Source: Citrobacter sp. R56
Lineage (GTDB): Bacteria; Pseudomonadota; Gammaproteobacteria; Enterobacterales; Enterobacteriaceae
NCBI RefSeq assembly: GCF_016811995.1
Contig: NZ_CP069159.1
Coordinates: 3,286,001-3,350,000, forward strand
Reading direction: 5' to 3'
Length of the DNA stretch: 64,000 nt
Shown piece after piece: positions 1 to 9,793 of the stretch. The notes below the pieces were generated by a model. That model did not search any database and had not been told where the DNA came from. It worked only from the letters and a program-made list of their open reading frames with translations. The position numbers were made by a program, and so were the translations under genes. Numbering within the stretch: position 1 is the first letter of the stretch; every line of letters starts with the position of its first letter.

Positions 1-3000
1 GCCGGTTCAACCCTGAATTTGACCGAGAAAGCGAAAGCCATCTTCTCGCAACAGGCGACAGCGGAAAACGCCAAAATCAACCTGAACAGCGGTTCAACCG
101 CGGTGTTTACCGACAACACCACCGCAGGAAATTCACGCATTGCGGTTTCCAGCGACAGCACCCTGGCGCTGCAGGATGACGCCAGCGGCGGCACCGCAAT
201 AGTGACCAACAGCGGGCTGATGACCTTTGCCGATAACGCCATGGCGGAAATGGCTCAGGTGAAAAACCAGGCGGGCGGCAACGTCGATATTCGCGGCGTC
301 AATAGCGCAACCTCTATCGGTTCACTTTCCGGTGCCGGTAACGTTGAACTGGGCGATAAGCATTTGTCTCTGGGCAATCTGAGCCTTGATGACACCATCA
401 GCGGCATCATCAGCGGCACTGACGGCAGTCTGGCGAAAATTGGCGACGGTACGCTGACTTTAACCGGCGATAACACTTACACCGGCACCACGGATGTCGA
501 CCAGGGCGTCCTGCTGGTGAATGGGAATCAGTCTGCGGCAACGGGTCTGGTGACGGTGAAATCCGGCGCTACGCTCGGCGGCGACGGAATTATCGGCGGT
601 ACCGTCAATGTGGAAGACAACGGCCACATCACGGCGGGCGCCGCGCTGAATAGCGTCGGTAAACTCACCACCGGTTCCCTGAACCTGAGCGACAATTCAC
701 AACTGGATTATCAGTTCGGCCAGGCCAACACGCCGGGGGGCACCTTTAACGATCTGATCAACGTGAACGGCGATCTCACCCTCGACGGTAAGCTGAATAT
801 TGAAACCACGCCAGGCGGAAGTTTTGACGTTGGGGTTTATCGCGTCATCAATTACACCGGCACATTGACCAACAATGTGATGGATATTGCCGATGCGCCA
901 GAAGCGGCAGACAGTCTGTACGTACAGACCTCGGTCAAAAACCAGGTCAACCTGGTCAATCACGCCGGACTCACCCTGCGCTTCTGGGACGGTACCGGGG
1001 GTGAAAACGGCGAGCTGAAAAACAATGGCGTGATCAACGGCGGCGACGGCATCTGGCAGTCCAGCAAAGGCAACGACAACTGGACCACCGATGAATCCAC
1101 ACCGGAAGGTATTCTCAACGCGCCGTTTACCGATGCCGCATTTGCCGTCTTCGAGGGTGAAGCGGGCAATGTGACCGTTGATAACAGCAAAGGTGATGTC
1201 ATCATCAGCGGGGCGCAGTTCGCCACTGATGGTTATCACGTAGGCGGCGAAGCGATTACGACCAACACGGCGAATACGCTGATTCGTGTCGGCGACGGCA
1301 CCGTGGATGGCGCGAAATACACTGCCACCATCGACAGCCAGATTCGCGGCACCGGCGGTCTGAATAAGGGCGACCTGGGGACGCTGATCCTCAATGGCGA
1401 CAACACCTACAGCGGCGGTACCACCATTACGGCCGGTACGCTGCAGGTTTCCGGTGATAAGAATCTCGGCGCGCCAGAGACAGGTATCACCTTTAACGGC
1501 GGCACGCTGAAGTATGGCGAAGCGTTCAACACGGCGCGTCAGGTCACGCTGGAATCCGGTGGCGGCACCTTCGACACCAACAATCACAATGTGGCGCTGC
1601 TGACGGACGTTGAAGGTGACGGTCATCTCACCAAAACCGGCAAAGGGTCATTGACGTTAACCCAGGACAACAGCTACACCGGTGGCACCACCATCGCACA
1701 GGGCACATTGCAACTGGGCACTGGCGGCAATATCGGCAGCATCCAGGGCGACATCGTTGATAACGGCGCGTTAAATATCAACCGTGCCAATACCTATACC
1801 ATCAGCGGCAATATCAGCGGTACAGGTATGTTGCTGCAAACCGGCAACGGTACGACGGTACTGGAAGGTTCCAACAGCTACAGCGGCGTCACGCTGGTAG
1901 CCAATGGCGAACTGCAAGCCGGTGGCGAAAACACCCTGAGCGCGGCATCGCAGCATTATGTTCTGGAAGGTACGACCCTGAACACCCAGGGTTACAACCA
2001 GACGGTAGCAGGACTGGATAACAGCGGGGATGTTTCACTCCTCGGTCAACAGATCGGCTCAACCTTAACCGTTAAAGGTAATTACAACGCGGAAGGCGGC
2101 ACGCTGAACATCGCGGCGGCGCAGGATGCGAGTGGTAAAGGTATTGCAGACCGTTTGGTCATCGACGGCGGTAAAGCGAGCGGGAGTACACTGCTTGATG
2201 TGGACGGTTCCGGACTGGGCGCGCCGACCGTCGGCGATGGTATCGAAGTCGTTACCGCGCTGAATGGCGCCACCACCACCGCGCAAAGCACGCAGGATGC
2301 CTTCCATCTGGCCTCTGACCGTATGGCGGCCGGTGCCTTTGAATATCAACTGCACGCCGGTAACGCACAGGGTCAGGGAGAAAACTGGTATCTCAGAAGC
2401 GAATACCGTCCGGAAACGATGCTGATCAACGGCCTCGCGAGTGTGGTACGCCAGGGCGATCTCAGCCTGCTGGGTAATATGCACCAGCGTATGGGGGATG
2501 ACATCAAGCCAGGCATCGATGAAGACAACCGCGCCTGGGCACGGATGATCGGTTACTCCGGAAAAACCAAACTGGATGATGCAACGGGGACTGAAACCAG
2601 CAGCCATACCACCGGGATTCAGGTCGGTGCCGATCTCTACGGCGGCGCGAACTGGAAAGCCGGGGTTTACGCCAGCGTTCTGGATATCGACAGCAGCGTG
2701 AATGGCACCAACGTTGGCAGCGCCGGTAAAGGCGGCAATATCGACGACAATGGTTTCTACATTGGCGGTTATGCCACCTGGTTCTCTGAAACCGGCATGT
2801 ACGTTGATAACGTTCTGCAATACGGCAACCATGATTCCCGCCTGGCGGCATCGGGTAATAGCGATTCGTACACCGTGAAAGGCAACACGCTGACGGCGTC
2901 AACAGAAGTGGGCAAACCGTTCCGCTTAGGCGCCAGCGCCTGGAGTCTGGAGCCGCAAGCTCAGTTGATCTATCAGTACAGTGACTTTGACGACAGCACA

Positions 3001-3366
3001 CTGAATGGCTCAACCAAAACGAAGGTGAAAATGGATACGGCAGATTCGTTCACTGCCCGCCTCGGCGTTCGTCTGGTGGGGGATTACGACACGAATCACG
3101 GCAAAATCCAGCCTTACGGTCGTGTAAACCTGTGGCAGGGTCTGGGTTCAAAAGACAAAACGCACTTCAGCAACGCCGTGACCACCACGACACTGGAATC
3201 GTCTCAGCAGTATTCCAGTACCGAAGTGGCGGCCGGTATGACCTGGACAATTGACAGAGATTTGCAGGTCTACGGTGAATTGGGCAGCCAATTCAGTAAT
3301 GGCGGAAGTAAATCGCAGGTTGAAGCGCCGATTAATGCCTCCATTGGCTTTAAAAAGATGTTTTAA
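1..3366 (+). CDS. Autotransporter adhesin, C-terminal part (5' end outside window)
   Basis: The reading frame is open from base 1, so the true start and signal peptide lie to the left; about 1120 residues are visible. The passenger is a glycine/asparagine/threonine-rich beta-helix with at least four PATR-like repeats of the form LTLTGDNTYTGTT...G.L.V.G (bases ~460-530, 1380-1450, 1650-1710, 1850-1920). The last ~280 residues form an autotransporter beta-barrel: alternating aromatic strands and a terminal phenylalanine in FKKMF. By family, the barrel sits in the outer membrane and the passenger is exposed or released (type Va secretion). The passenger is probably an adhesin or biofilm factor; its ligand cannot be read from sequence. 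A strong terminator follows. The c-di-GMP-related genes next door may belong to the same regulatory neighbourhood, which is inference. Confidence 0.93.
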   Translation, partial: AGSTLNLTEKAKAIFSQQATAENAKINLNSGSTAVFTDNTTAGNSRIAVSSDSTLALQDDASGGTAIVTNSGLMTFADNAMAEMAQVKNQAGGNVDIRGVNSATSIGSLSGAGNVELGDKHLSLGNLSLDDTISGIISGTDGSLAKIGDGTLTLTGDNTYTGTTDVDQGVLLVNGNQSAATGLVTVKSGATLGGDGIIGGTVNVEDNGHITAGAALNSVGKLTTGSLNLSDNSQLDYQFGQANTPGGTFNDLINVNGDLTLDGKLNIETTPGGSFDVGVYRVINYTGTLTNNVMDIADAPEAADSLYVQTSVKNQVNLVNHAGLTLRFWDGTGGENGELKNNGVINGGDGIWQSSKGNDNWTTDESTPEGILNAPFTDAAFAVFEGEAGNVTVDNSKGDVIISGAQFATDGYHVGGEAITTNTANTLIRVGDGTVDGAKYTATIDSQIRGTGGLNKGDLGTLILNGDNTYSGGTTITAGTLQVSGDKNLGAPETGITFNGGTLKYGEAFNTARQVTLESGGGTFDTNNHNVALLTDVEGDGHLTKTGKGSLTLTQDNSYTGGTTIAQGTLQLGTGGNIGSIQGDIVDNGALNINRANTYTISGNISGTGMLLQTGNGTTVLEGSNSYSGVTLVANGELQAGGENTLSAASQHYVLEGTTLNTQGYNQTVAGLDNSGDVSLLGQQIGSTLTVKGNYNAEGGTLNIAAAQDASGKGIADRLVIDGGKASGSTLLDVDGSGLGAPTVGDGIEVVTALNGATTTAQSTQDAFHLASDRMAAGAFEYQLHAGNAQGQGENWYLRSEYRPETMLINGLASVVRQGDLSLLGNMHQRMGDDIKPGIDEDNRAWARMIGYSGKTKLDDATGTETSSHTTGIQVGADLYGGANWKAGVYASVLDIDSSVNGTNVGSAGKGGNIDDNGFYIGGYATWFSETGMYVDNVLQYGNHDSRLAASGNSDSYTVKGNTLTASTEVGKPFRLGASAWSLEPQAQLIYQYSDFDDSTLNGSTKTKVKMDTADSFTARLGVRLVGDYDTNHGKIQPYGRVNLWQGLGSKDKTHFSNAVTTTTLESSQQYSSTEVAAGMTWTIDRDLQVYGELGSQFSNGGSKSQVEAPINASIGFKKMF

Positions 3367-3382
3367 TCAAAAGTAAAAATAG

Positions 3383-3454
3383 CTGTTCACCACTCAAATA
3401 GAGGTGGTGAACAGTTAAAATCAAAAGCCTTCTGCTTTAACAGAAGGCTTTTTT
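3383..3454 (+). terminator. Tandem hairpins ending the autotransporter gene
   Basis: Two hairpins follow the stop codon. The first has an 11-bp stem (3383-3393 with 3404-3414, CTGTTCACCAC/GTGGTGAACAG). The second is a classical intrinsic terminator: stem AAGCCTTCTG/CAGAAGGCTT (about 3425-3450), hexanucleotide loop, then a run of T. Confidence 0.9.
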
Positions 3455-3501
3455 ATGGTCTGGATTTAGGGGGAGGTGGTCGTTGCAGAAGTGAACGATT
3501 A

Positions 3502-3703
3502 AGAGCCTATCCCAGTAGGCGTAATTGGCGTAGTCAGTTTGGACACGGACAGCGCGGAAAAACCGGAGCGTACACGTAGTACGTGAGGATTTGATTCGCT
3601 ACGCTCACCCTTACGGGCCGCCCAGGGGCGTTCAAAGGTAAACCTTTGTGAGCACTGCCCAGGGCCAAAATGACAAGTAAAATAGCCTAATGGGATAGGC
3701 TCT
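3502..3703. repeat. MITE-like palindromic intergenic repeat, ~202 bp
   Basis: The element is bounded by imperfect terminal inverted repeats: AGAGCCTATCCCAGTAGGC at the left and, inverted, AGAGCCTATCCCATTAGGC at the right. The inside contains further short palindromes and no open frame. It resembles intergenic repeats of this type that I recall from other Enterobacteriaceae, but I cannot name its family with certainty. The right inverted repeat overlaps the stop codon of the neighbouring EAL gene (TAG on the minus strand at 3702-3704). I see no second copy in the window. Confidence 0.75.
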
Positions 3704-4514
3704 AATAATTGAATTGTGTTAACAGTGCGGGAATGTTTTCTGCCGGGACAGGATGCGAAATATAATAGCCCTGCGCTTTATCGCAGCCAATACGAATTAA
3801 CCGGTCTAACTGTTCCTTACTTTCAACACCCTCAGCCAGAACTTCAATACCAAAATCATGGGCTAACACGATAATACCTTCCACAATCTTTGACGATTTT
3901 GTATCAGGCTCAATCTCTGCGACAAACGCTTTGTCGATTTTTAAGGTATCGAACGGATATTTCAGCAGATAATCAAGATTGGCATGTCCGGTACCAAAGT
4001 CGTCAAGGGACAATTTTACCCCCATGGCTTTAAGCGCGGACATATTCGCTGAGGCGACCAGGCTGTCACGAATCGGTGCAGTTTCGGTGACTTCAATTTC
4101 GCAGCGACTGGCGGCAAGTCCTGAGAATGCCAGATTTCGCCTGATACGTTCAGGTAACTCGGGATCGCTGAGTTCCAGCGCGGAAAAATTGATCGAGAGC
4201 GAAATATTTTCTGGCCACCGGACCGCAACATCCCAGGGAGGATTCGAAACCATCTCTTCGACTGAAGCAATACTGCCGCTTTTTTCCAGCAGCGTAATAA
4301 ATATATCAGGGGAAATCATTCCCATGTCGGGGCTATTCCAGCGCATTAATGCCTCAAACCCACAAATCTTTTGAGTATGTAAATTCAAAATGGGCTGATA
4401 GACCATATAAAGTTGACTGGTATTCAACGCTCCCTGTAGCGCTCTGAGAACATCATTGGAATTAAACACCCTCCTCCTCCTTAAAAATACAGCTAAAACG
4501 GCGACTCCCGCCAA
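3702..4514 (-). pseudogene. 5'-truncated EAL-domain c-di-GMP phosphodiesterase
   Basis: The ~270-residue frame holds an EAL domain with the signature residues: GFEALMRW (EAL), SINFS (Asn), IEVTET (Glu), LSLDDFGTG (DD), LKIDK (Lys), LAEGVES (Glu), QGY. These would fit hydrolysis of cyclic di-GMP. Before the EAL domain are only the end of one transmembrane helix and an RRRR stop-transfer motif, as in the last helix of CSS-motif phosphodiesterases (PdeC type, about 520 residues). The only upstream start is a TTG without ribosome-binding site; the frame hits a stop about seven codons earlier and an ERIC element lies beyond. The first part of the domain also looks shortened (SIASVEEMVSNPPW region). 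I therefore read it as an N-terminally deleted remnant. An expressed cytoplasmic EAL protein is the alternative. Confidence 0.7.
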
Positions 4515-4551
4515 ATAAAAATGACTACACGCTCAGCCCCTGTGAGTATTA

Positions 4552-4669
4552 TATACTCTACATAATTCGAGTTGCAGAAAGGAGTTAAGCCCCAGGAGCT
4601 TACTAAAGTAAATGACTGGAGTGAGCGAACGTAACCACAGCACATGCAACTTGAAGTATGAAGAGTATA
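4552..4669. repeat. ERIC element
   Basis: The imperfect palindrome has outer inverted repeats TATACTCT...AGAGTATA and an inner core matching the conserved ERIC centre (CCCCAGGAGCTTAC...AAGTAAATGACTGGAGTGAGCG across 4590-4627, where the ERIC typing primers bind). It sits between the truncated EAL gene and the LuxR-type gene, and may mark the deletion that removed the EAL gene's 5' part. Confidence 0.88.
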
Positions 4670-4696
4670 ATTCAAAATCTTCTGATCAAATATGAT

Positions 4697-5284
4697 TCAG
4701 GGTAAAAAAGACAACGAATGGTTAAATCTGACAATCAATTTATTCAGGTCTGCAGAGTTCGTTAATCCAAGCTTGAGGATGATCTTCATCTTATGAGTTT
4801 GAATTGTTTTATAATTCAGGTTAACTAACTCGGAGATTTCTTTTGCGTTGTAGCCGCCGACCAATAAACTCAGTATTTGTTGTTCCCGGTCGGTAAGTCT
4901 TTTTTGTGAGCGAAACAAGCGGGAATGACCCGCCCCCTGTGACAATGACGTGATTTGATTAAAATCGCGTAAGGGTGACTTTTCAGTCAATACGATTGCT
5001 TTATCAACATAGAGTAACTCAACACACAGTTTCGCCACCAAACTGTCGGTGATGATGACAATGTTGTTGTCATAGACCTTGAATCTATTTTTATTTAAAA
5101 AATCAACAAAATCAGCACAAGACTGCCCGTTATCAATGATATTGAAGAGCATCGTATGATGCCGATACAATGATGACTGACTGATCATCTCTTCGCGCCT
5201 GAAGGTTTTAATCGGTACATCTTTACTTTTCAGGAACTCTGAGACGCCACGCCCTACAAAATTATCATTGCCACACATCAACAT
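4697..5284 (-). CDS. LuxR/FixJ-type transcriptional regulator
   Basis: About 195 residues. The C-terminal ~65 residues form a LuxR-type helix-turn-helix: LTDREQQILSLLVGGYNAKEIS followed by a recognition-helix segment NLNYKTIQTHKMKI. The N-terminal ~120 residues resemble a degenerate receiver without an obvious phosphorylatable Asp pocket, as in the BglJ/MatA/EcpR-type regulators of enterobacterial adhesins (family resemblance only). I start at the ATG at 5284, preceded by AAGGAAG; a GTG at 5293 is also possible but lies too close to that site. It follows the PilZ gene by 14 bp on the same strand, so the two are probably co-transcribed. Target genes are unknown; the neighbouring autotransporter is a candidate. 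Confidence 0.82.
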   Translation of the reverse strand: MLMCGNDNFVGRGVSEFLKSKDVPIKTFRREEMISQSSLYRHHTMLFNIIDNGQSCADFVDFLNKNRFKVYDNNIVIITDSLVAKLCVELLYVDKAIVLTEKSPLRDFNQITSLSQGAGHSRLFRSQKRLTDREQQILSLLVGGYNAKEISELVNLNYKTIQTHKMKIILKLGLTNSADLNKLIVRFNHSLSFLP

Positions 5285-5298
5285 CCAGTTCACCTTCC

Positions 5299-5994
5299 TT
5301 ATAAACTTCTAATTTTATTGCTCATCAAAAAGTTGATAATGATTTTTTCAACTTCAGACTCCTCACGGTGATTTTTAAACTCAAACTTGCACGAAATTTG
5401 ATGGCAGGAATACAGGTGGTTGTCATCATCAAACTCATTGATCTCCACAACATCGATAACTTTCATATCGAGTTGCAGGTTGCCGAACTGTTCGAACTCC
5501 AGCGATGAGGCTTTGATTACCGCATCTTTATGCAAAAAGCGCGGATTCACCTCTTCGGCAATAAGCGCACAACCGCCACGTGAAATGTTTTTAATTTTAA
5601 ATAAGTAATTTTCGCCGTTTTTGTAGCGCCCAAAGCAGGTAAAACTAAATCCCTTTAGAAACGAGAAACGCTGATGCTGCCTGCGTTGAACAAAAAAAAT
5701 CATGTCTGGGATAAAATAAACTAATCCACCCGCGTTATCATCTGAGGACTCGCGGTCGAATCGGGCATTAAATTTAATAATTCCGGCTTCACTGTGCAGA
5801 ATAAAGCATTGAATCTTTTCAGTGACGATATCTTCATGGTGGGAGATGGCGAAGTGTTCGAAGTCGACCTTTTCCAGTTGCGTTACTATGCTGTTGTTTT
5901 TATAAACTATTTCAAGTTTCGTCTTCTTGAGAAGCTCTTCACGAATGATGGCAATAATTTCAAATCTATCATCCTTCGCCATACCAAAACTCAT
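5299..5994 (-). CDS. YcgR-like PilZ-domain c-di-GMP receptor
   Basis: About 231 residues in two domains: an N-terminal YcgR-type beta domain (first ~90 residues) and a C-terminal PilZ domain. PilZ c-di-GMP-binding signatures are present: RQHQR (RxxxR) and, about 30 residues later, NISRGG (D/NxSxxG). In E. coli, YcgR bound to c-di-GMP brakes the flagellar motor. Here the gene is not in a flagellar context but precedes a LuxR-type regulator, so it may instead act on surface adhesion. I chose the ATG at 5994 because AAGGA lies 7 bp upstream; the frame stays open to a GTG at 6066 with a poorer signal. Confidence 0.8.
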   Translation of the reverse strand: MSFGMAKDDRFEIIAIIREELLKKTKLEIVYKNNSIVTQLEKVDFEHFAISHHEDIVTEKIQCFILHSEAGIIKFNARFDRESSDDNAGGLVYFIPDMIFFVQRRQHQRFSFLKGFSFTCFGRYKNGENYLFKIKNISRGGCALIAEEVNPRFLHKDAVIKASSLEFEQFGNLQLDMKVIDVVEINEFDDDNHLYSCHQISCKFEFKNHREESEVEKIIINFLMSNKIRSL

Positions 5995-6551
5995 CATTAA
6001 ATCCTTATTATTGTATTTGAGAAACTTCTCATTCTCGTTTGAGATAAACACGAGACAGGCTTCCACCCCTGGTTTCGGATAACCATAATGGATCTCATGT
6101 CGATTATTTTGAACAAAATTAAGTTTTTAGCTATTTTTACTGTTTTATTGATATGTAAAAACATTCGTATGTGATGGGTCCTGGCGTAAGTTGTGCCTTA
6201 AACCCGTTAAACTTAACCAAAACTTTATAACAAAATTGAATAAAATGGCCCGTACCATCGCGATTTTGAAATAAAAAAGGGCAGATTGCAATATAAACAG
6301 TGTAGCGGGTATCCGTGGTTTCTTTTCGTTTACAATCGTTTTTTTAATGTAGCATTTAGTTTAAATCAAAAAAGGAAAACAAACATAAGCGCAACCTGAA
6401 AATAGAGAATCAAGCTACCTGAATTAAGGGTAACATTTTAGTTAAGGCGAGCATCTGTCAATCAACATGTACTTTATAGGGGTATTTCGCATATTTTCTG
6501 TGCTTTGAAAAATACCCCCTTTACACGCATGGTTTAATGCAGGAACACAGG
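5995..6551. other. AT-rich intergenic region upstream of the PilZ gene
   Basis: No supported gene. The region is strongly AT-rich (many A/T runs around 6110-6400) and must contain the promoter of the PilZ/LuxR gene pair; I cannot fix a -35/-10 pair with confidence. Its composition would suit H-NS binding (inference). Confidence 0.5.
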
Positions 6552-6582
6552 AAAAAAGACCAGCATTACCTATGCTGGTCTT
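6552..6582 (-). terminator. Intrinsic terminator of the cusCFBA operon
   Basis: Read on the minus strand, an 11-bp stem AAGACCAGCAT/ATGCTGGTCTT with a 5-nt loop runs directly into a T tract. It lies about 55 bp after the cusA stop. Confidence 0.9.
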
Positions 6583-6635
6583 AAATAGTTTTGTGAGATG
6601 ATTATATAATTATTGAGAAACAATCATCTCAGACA

Positions 6636-9600
6636 TTACGTTTGCTGATTCCGGTGCCTGCGCAGCCACATCAATTTATACGCTGCCGGAATGATAAACA
6701 GCGACAGCAGCGGCGCGGTAATCATGCCCCCAATCATTGGCGCAGCAATGCGGCTCATAACTTCTGAGCCGGCACCAGCGCCCCACAAAATGGGCAGCAA
6801 ACCCGCGATAATGACCGCGACAGTCATGGCCTTCGGTCTGACACGCAGAACCGCCCCGTGGTATAGCGCCTCATCCAGTTTCTCAGGCGTGAAGGTCTGC
6901 GGGTTTTCCAGCGTCGGTTCGGCTTCAATGGCATGGCGAAGATACATCAGCATCACCACCCCAAACTCCGCCGCGACGCCCGCCAGCGCAATAAACCCGG
7001 TTCCGGTCGCCACCGATAAATGGAATCCCATCCAGTACAGGAACCAGATTCCCCCCACTAGCGCGAACGGCACGCTGGTAATGATCAACAGCGCTTCGCC
7101 CACCCGACGGAAAGCCAGATACAGCAGCACAAAAATGATCATCAGCGTCGTCGGCACCATCAGTTTCAGCTTGTGGTTCGCCCGCTCAAGTAGCTCAAAC
7201 TGGCCGGAGAACGCCACGCTGGTGCCGGGCTTCAGCTGCACCTTTTCCGCTATCGCTTTTTTGAGATCGTTGACCACCGACACCATGTCACGATCGCGGG
7301 CATCAATGTAGATCCAACTGGCCGGACGGGCATTTTCCGTTTTCAGCATCGACGGCCCCGCAACCACCTTCACTTCAGCCACATCCGCCAGCGTAATTTG
7401 TTGCTTCATCGGCGTCAGAATCGGCAACTGACGCAGCGTTTCCGGGCTGTCACGATAACTTTGCGGATAACGCAGGTTTATCGGGTAGCGCGCGATCCCT
7501 TCCACCGTTTCACCGACCATCGCACCGCCCACCGCCGAGGTGATGAACAGTTGTACATCGCCGACCGTCATGCCATAACGCGCGGCTTTTTCACGCTGAA
7601 TATCAATGTTGATATAGCGCCCGCCTTCCAGCCGCTCAGCCAGCGCGGAGGCAACCCCCGGCACGGTTCGCGCCACTTCTTCAATTTGCTCTGCGGTAGC
7701 ATCGATATCGGCCAGCACCGTGCCGGACACTTTAATCCCGATGGGGCTTTTTATCCCCGTGGACAACATATCAATCCGGTTACGGATCGGCGGCACCCAC
7801 AAGTTGGCCAGCCCCGGCAAGCGCACCGTTTTATCCAGTTCCTCGATGATTTTGTCCATCGTCATTCCCGGACGCCACTGGTCTTGCGGTTTGAGCTGAA
7901 TGGTCGTTTCAACCATCTCCAGCGGCGCCGAATCCGTTGCCGTTTCGGCTTTCCCTGTTTTGCCAAACACCCGCGCCACTTCCGGGACGGTCATGATCAG
8001 TTTGTCGGTTTTTTGCAGCATGTCTGCCGCCTGCGCCGCGGAGATCCCCGGTAATGTAGAAGGCATGTACAGCAGATCGCCCTCGTTAATTTGCGGCAAA
8101 AACTCGCCGCCGATATTTTTGAGCGGCCACAGCACGGTCAGGATAGAGAACACCGCCACTAACAGTGTGGTCTTTGGCCAGTGTAATACCTTCAACAATA
8201 ACGGATGGTAAACGCGAATCAAAAAGCGGTTGAGCGGGTTGCTGTTTTCTGCGGGGATCTTCCCGCGGATCCAGAAGCCCATCAGAACCGGGGTGACCAC
8301 AATCGCCAAAAATGCCGCCCCCGCCATCGCCCAGGTTTTGGTGAACGCCAGCGGTCCGAACAACCGCCCTTCCTGACCTTCGAGGGTAAAAATGGGGATA
8401 AAAGAGAGCGTGATAATCAACAGACTGATAAACAACGCCGGTCCCACTTCCACCGCCGCATGGGTGATCACCTTCCAGCGGGTGTCGTTATCCAGTTTTT
8501 CGCCAGGGTGCAGGTGCCCCCACTCTTCCAGCCGTTTATGGGCGTTTTCGATCATCACAATGGCAGCATCTACCATCGCCCCGACCGCAATGGCGATGCC
8601 CCCTAGCGACATAATGTTGGCGTTAATGCCCTGAAAATGCATCACGATGAAGGCGATACACAGTCCCAGCGGCAGCGAAATAATCGCCACCAGCGCCGAG
8701 CGGATGTGCCACAAAAAGAGCGCACAGACCAGCGCCACGACAATAAACTCTTCCAGCAATTTATAGCTGAGATTGTCAATCGCCCTGTCAATCAGTTGAC
8801 TACGATCGTAGGTTGTCACCACTTCGACGCCTGCGGGTAAACTGCTTTTCAGCGTCGCCAGTTTCTCTTTTACCGCCGAAATCACCTCCCGCGCATTTTT
8901 GCCGGAACGCAGGATAACCACCCCGCCCGCGACTTCGCCTTCGCCATTCAGCTCGGCAATGCCCCGGCGCATTTCCGGCCCGATTTGCACACGGGCGACA
9001 TCCCGCAAATAGACCGGGACACCGTTTTCAGCGGATTTCAATACGATGTTGTTGAAGTCATCAAGGGTTTGCAGATAACCGCTGGCGCGAACCATGTACT
9101 CCGCTTCAGAGAGTTCAACGGATGAGCCTCCCGCCTCCTGATTCGAAGAGTCCAGCGCCGACTTCACCTCTGACAGGCTGATACCGTACTGCGTCAGTTT
9201 CATCGGATCGATAACGACCTGATACTCTTTCACTACGCCCCCCACCGAGGCGACTTCCGCCACGTTAGGGATCGTTTTCAACTCATATTTCAAAAACCAG
9301 TCTTGCAAGGAGCGCAGCTCCGCCAGATCGTGTTTGCCGCTCCTGTCCACCAGCGCATATTCAAAGATCCAGCCGACGCCCGTAGCGTCCGGTCCCATCT
9401 CGGCGCTCACGCCCTGGGGTAACTTTCCCTGCACCTGGTTGAGGTACTCCAGGACGCGCGAACGCGCCCAGTACGGGTCGGTACCGTCTTCAAAAATCAC
9501 GTACACATAGGAGTCGCCAAACTGCGAGAAACCGCGCACGGTTTTCGCACCGGGCACGGACAACATGGTGGTCGTCAGTGGATAGGTCACCTGGTTTTCA

Positions 9601-9782
9601 ACAATTTGCGGCGCCTGACCGGGATAGCTTGTTTTGACGATGACCTGCACATCCGAGAGATCGGGCAGTGCGTCAACCGGGGTATTGATGATGGTCCAGG
9701 TTCCCCAGACGCTGAGGAACAGCGCCCCCATCATCACCAGGAAACGGTTCGCCACGGACCGGCGAATAATCCATTCAATCAT
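6636..9782 (-). CDS. cusA: CusA, RND-family Cu(I)/Ag(I) efflux pump
   Basis: 1048 residues, as expected for CusA. It is the inner-membrane proton-driven pump of the CusCFBA tripartite system and exports Cu(I) and Ag(I) from periplasm and cytoplasm across the outer membrane. The periplasmic metal-site methionine triad known from E. coli CusA (M573, M623, M672) falls at exactly these positions here. So do the channel methionines M391, M403, M410 and M486 and the proton-relay D405 ([10 protein letters not shown]). Twelve transmembrane segments are arranged as in heavy-metal RND pumps. The ATG is preceded by GAGGG. The gene is last in the cusC-cusF-cusB-cusA order and followed by a terminator. 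The near-identity to E. coli CusA makes the assignment firm. Confidence 0.98.
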   Translation of the reverse strand: MIEWIIRRSVANRFLVMMGALFLSVWGTWTIINTPVDALPDLSDVQVIVKTSYPGQAPQIVENQVTYPLTTTMLSVPGAKTVRGFSQFGDSYVYVIFEDGTDPYWARSRVLEYLNQVQGKLPQGVSAEMGPDATGVGWIFEYALVDRSGKHDLAELRSLQDWFLKYELKTIPNVAEVASVGGVVKEYQVVIDPMKLTQYGISLSEVKSALDSSNQEAGGSSVELSEAEYMVRASGYLQTLDDFNNIVLKSAENGVPVYLRDVARVQIGPEMRRGIAELNGEGEVAGGVVILRSGKNAREVISAVKEKLATLKSSLPAGVEVVTTYDRSQLIDRAIDNLSYKLLEEFIVVALVCALFLWHIRSALVAIISLPLGLCIAFIVMHFQGINANIMSLGGIAIAVGAMVDAAIVMIENAHKRLEEWGHLHPGEKLDNDTRWKVITHAAVEVGPALFISLLIITLSFIPIFTLEGQEGRLFGPLAFTKTWAMAGAAFLAIVVTPVLMGFWIRGKIPAENSNPLNRFLIRVYHPLLLKVLHWPKTTLLVAVFSILTVLWPLKNIGGEFLPQINEGDLLYMPSTLPGISAAQAADMLQKTDKLIMTVPEVARVFGKTGKAETATDSAPLEMVETTIQLKPQDQWRPGMTMDKIIEELDKTVRLPGLANLWVPPIRNRIDMLSTGIKSPIGIKVSGTVLADIDATAEQIEEVARTVPGVASALAERLEGGRYINIDIQREKAARYGMTVGDVQLFITSAVGGAMVGETVEGIARYPINLRYPQSYRDSPETLRQLPILTPMKQQITLADVAEVKVVAGPSMLKTENARPASWIYIDARDRDMVSVVNDLKKAIAEKVQLKPGTSVAFSGQFELLERANHKLKLMVPTTLMIIFVLLYLAFRRVGEALLIITSVPFALVGGIWFLYWMGFHLSVATGTGFIALAGVAAEFGVVMLMYLRHAIEAEPTLENPQTFTPEKLDEALYHGAVLRVRPKAMTVAVIIAGLLPILWGAGAGSEVMSRIAAPMIGGMITAPLLSLFIIPAAYKLMWLRRHRNQQT

Positions 9783-9793
9783 TTACAATTCCC

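Noticed and set aside
697-2832. Long antisense open frames (up to ~300 codons) opposite the autotransporter gene
   Set aside because: They are by-products of the GC-rich, repeat-like codons of the passenger; no ribosome-binding sites and no recognisable domains.
4493-4675. 60-codon minus-strand frame across the ERIC element
   Set aside because: It lies almost entirely in repeat DNA and has no protein-like composition.
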